From Candidatus Zixiibacteriota bacterium (GTDB taxonomy: Bacteria > Zixibacteria > MSB-5A5 > GN15 > JAAZOE01): 41,411 bases of DNA. This document shows, in pieces, positions 40,985-41,411 of the stretch (position 1 is the stretch's first letter; every line of letters starts with the position of its first letter). A program made the position numbers and the translations under genes. The stretch is taken from positions 1-41,411 of the forward strand of contig JAGLON010000050.1 of assembly GCA_023138975.1 (NCBI GenBank), in the 5' to 3' direction. The notes under the pieces are model-generated. The model searched no databases, was not told where the DNA came from, and saw only the letters and a program-made list of their open reading frames with translations.

Positions 40985-41411
40985 ATGTCTGTTAAAGGAA
41001 AAAGAGTTATTTATGTCGGCCCTGCTGATGGTTCAGATCACAAACCTTTAAACATTGAAGGTGTTGCGGTTTCTGCCATGTTGCCAGGTACTTTTCTGAA
41101 ACAAACTACATCCGGTCTTGCCGTGAATGATATTGCAGCCATTATCTTTGGTGAGCAATTTATCATTGCCGACAAAGATCAGCAGCGCTCAAAGAGTGTT
41201 GATGATGCTTGGGTAATTAACGAGAATATGGTTGCAATTGCGCCTCGTTCTGGTGAGTTTGTTAATGCGCTGGTCGCAACAGCTCAAACACTTGAGCGCG
41301 GTTCACCATTGGCACGAAATGGCGCTGGTTTGCTAAAACTTGCCGTCACTCCTGCAACTGTTGGCGCAACCAGTGAAGAGATCGTTATCACAACCACTGC
41401 AACCACGCTTG
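40985..41411 (+). CDS. Capsid decoration / stabilisation protein (runs off the edge)
   Basis: 142 codons to the window edge, plus six codons at 18-35 when circularised (148 residues). Beta-rich: VIYVGPADGSDHKPLNIEGV, NAVMLPGTFLKQT pattern, VNALVATAQTLERGSPLARN, GLLKLAVTP. Place between protease and coat genes and composition fit the DUF2190-type cement proteins. Family name is from memory. Confidence 0.72.
   Translation, partial: MSVKGKRVIYVGPADGSDHKPLNIEGVAVSAMLPGTFLKQTTSGLAVNDIAAIIFGEQFIIADKDQQRSKSVDDAWVINENMVAIAPRSGEFVNALVATAQTLERGSPLARNGAGLLKLAVTPATVGATSEEIVITTTATTL
41394..41411. repeat. 18-base terminal overlap with positions 1-18
   Basis: The last 18 bases equal the first 18 exactly. 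Joining through them keeps a coding frame open, so this is an assembly overlap of a circular map and not a functional repeat. Confidence 0.9.

Noticed and set aside
1..41411. CRISPR array, tRNA genes, insertion sequence, reverse transcriptase or diversity-generating repeat
   Set aside because: None seen: no regularly spaced repeats, cloverleaf arms, transposase motifs or paired template/variable repeats found by eye.

Overview
The window is a tailed-phage genome, apparently complete. Its first 18 bases are repeated exactly as its last 18. When the ends are joined (about 41,393 bp), a virion gene cut off at the right edge continues in frame to a stop codon at 36-38. The map is therefore circular, as expected for a circularly permuted genome packaged by the headful mechanism; the Sf6-like small terminase agrees with this. 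The tail is a short contractile one in phage Mu gene order (sheath, tube, chaperone, tape measure, N, P, 45, 46, 47, 48 equivalents). The head genes are of the DUF1073 portal / DUF2213 protease / DUF6260-like capsid type. The accessory region resembles the lambda nin region (NinG, DUF1367, Ea22-like, DUF3850). These families point to a gammaproteobacterial host, but the genus cannot be read from the sequence. I see no integrase, transposase, CI-type repressor or tRNA.

Layout. 1-19355 (+): end of the capsid block, connectors, tail, baseplate, fibre and lysis genes. 19338-24848 (-): a leftward operon read from a divergent control region near 24.9 kb, encoding small proteins, RecT, a YqaJ-type exonuclease, an adenine methyltransferase, a two-HTH protein, a TSCPD protein and a LuxR-type regulator. 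25001-33697 (+): a Cro-like HTH protein, replication initiator, helicase-loader candidate, MazG, NinG and many small accessory genes. 33713-41411 (+): terminase, portal, head morphogenesis, a signal-peptide protein between a possible promoter and a terminator, protease/scaffold and decoration protein, closing the circle to the major capsid protein at 54.

How it works together. Two well-spaced sigma70-like promoters face apart at 24.90-24.97 kb around a dyad, and one small HTH protein is encoded beside them; this is the likely early switch. Leftward genes give recombination and DNA modification, and rightward genes give replication and nucleotide handling. Protease/scaffold, decoration, major capsid and one small protein form a transcription unit with its own promoter and a rho-independent terminator on each side. 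The tail chaperone pair is linked by a -1 frameshift site (AAATTTC, 9021-9027).

Most notable: five free-standing homing-endonuclease-type genes (two are paralogues inside the structural block, one separates terL from portal); a beta-rich module repeated in the neck and baseplate proteins; the exported-protein cassette inside the head block; a frameshifted DUF3850 gene just downstream of one endonuclease; and promoter and hairpin structures whose functions are predicted only.
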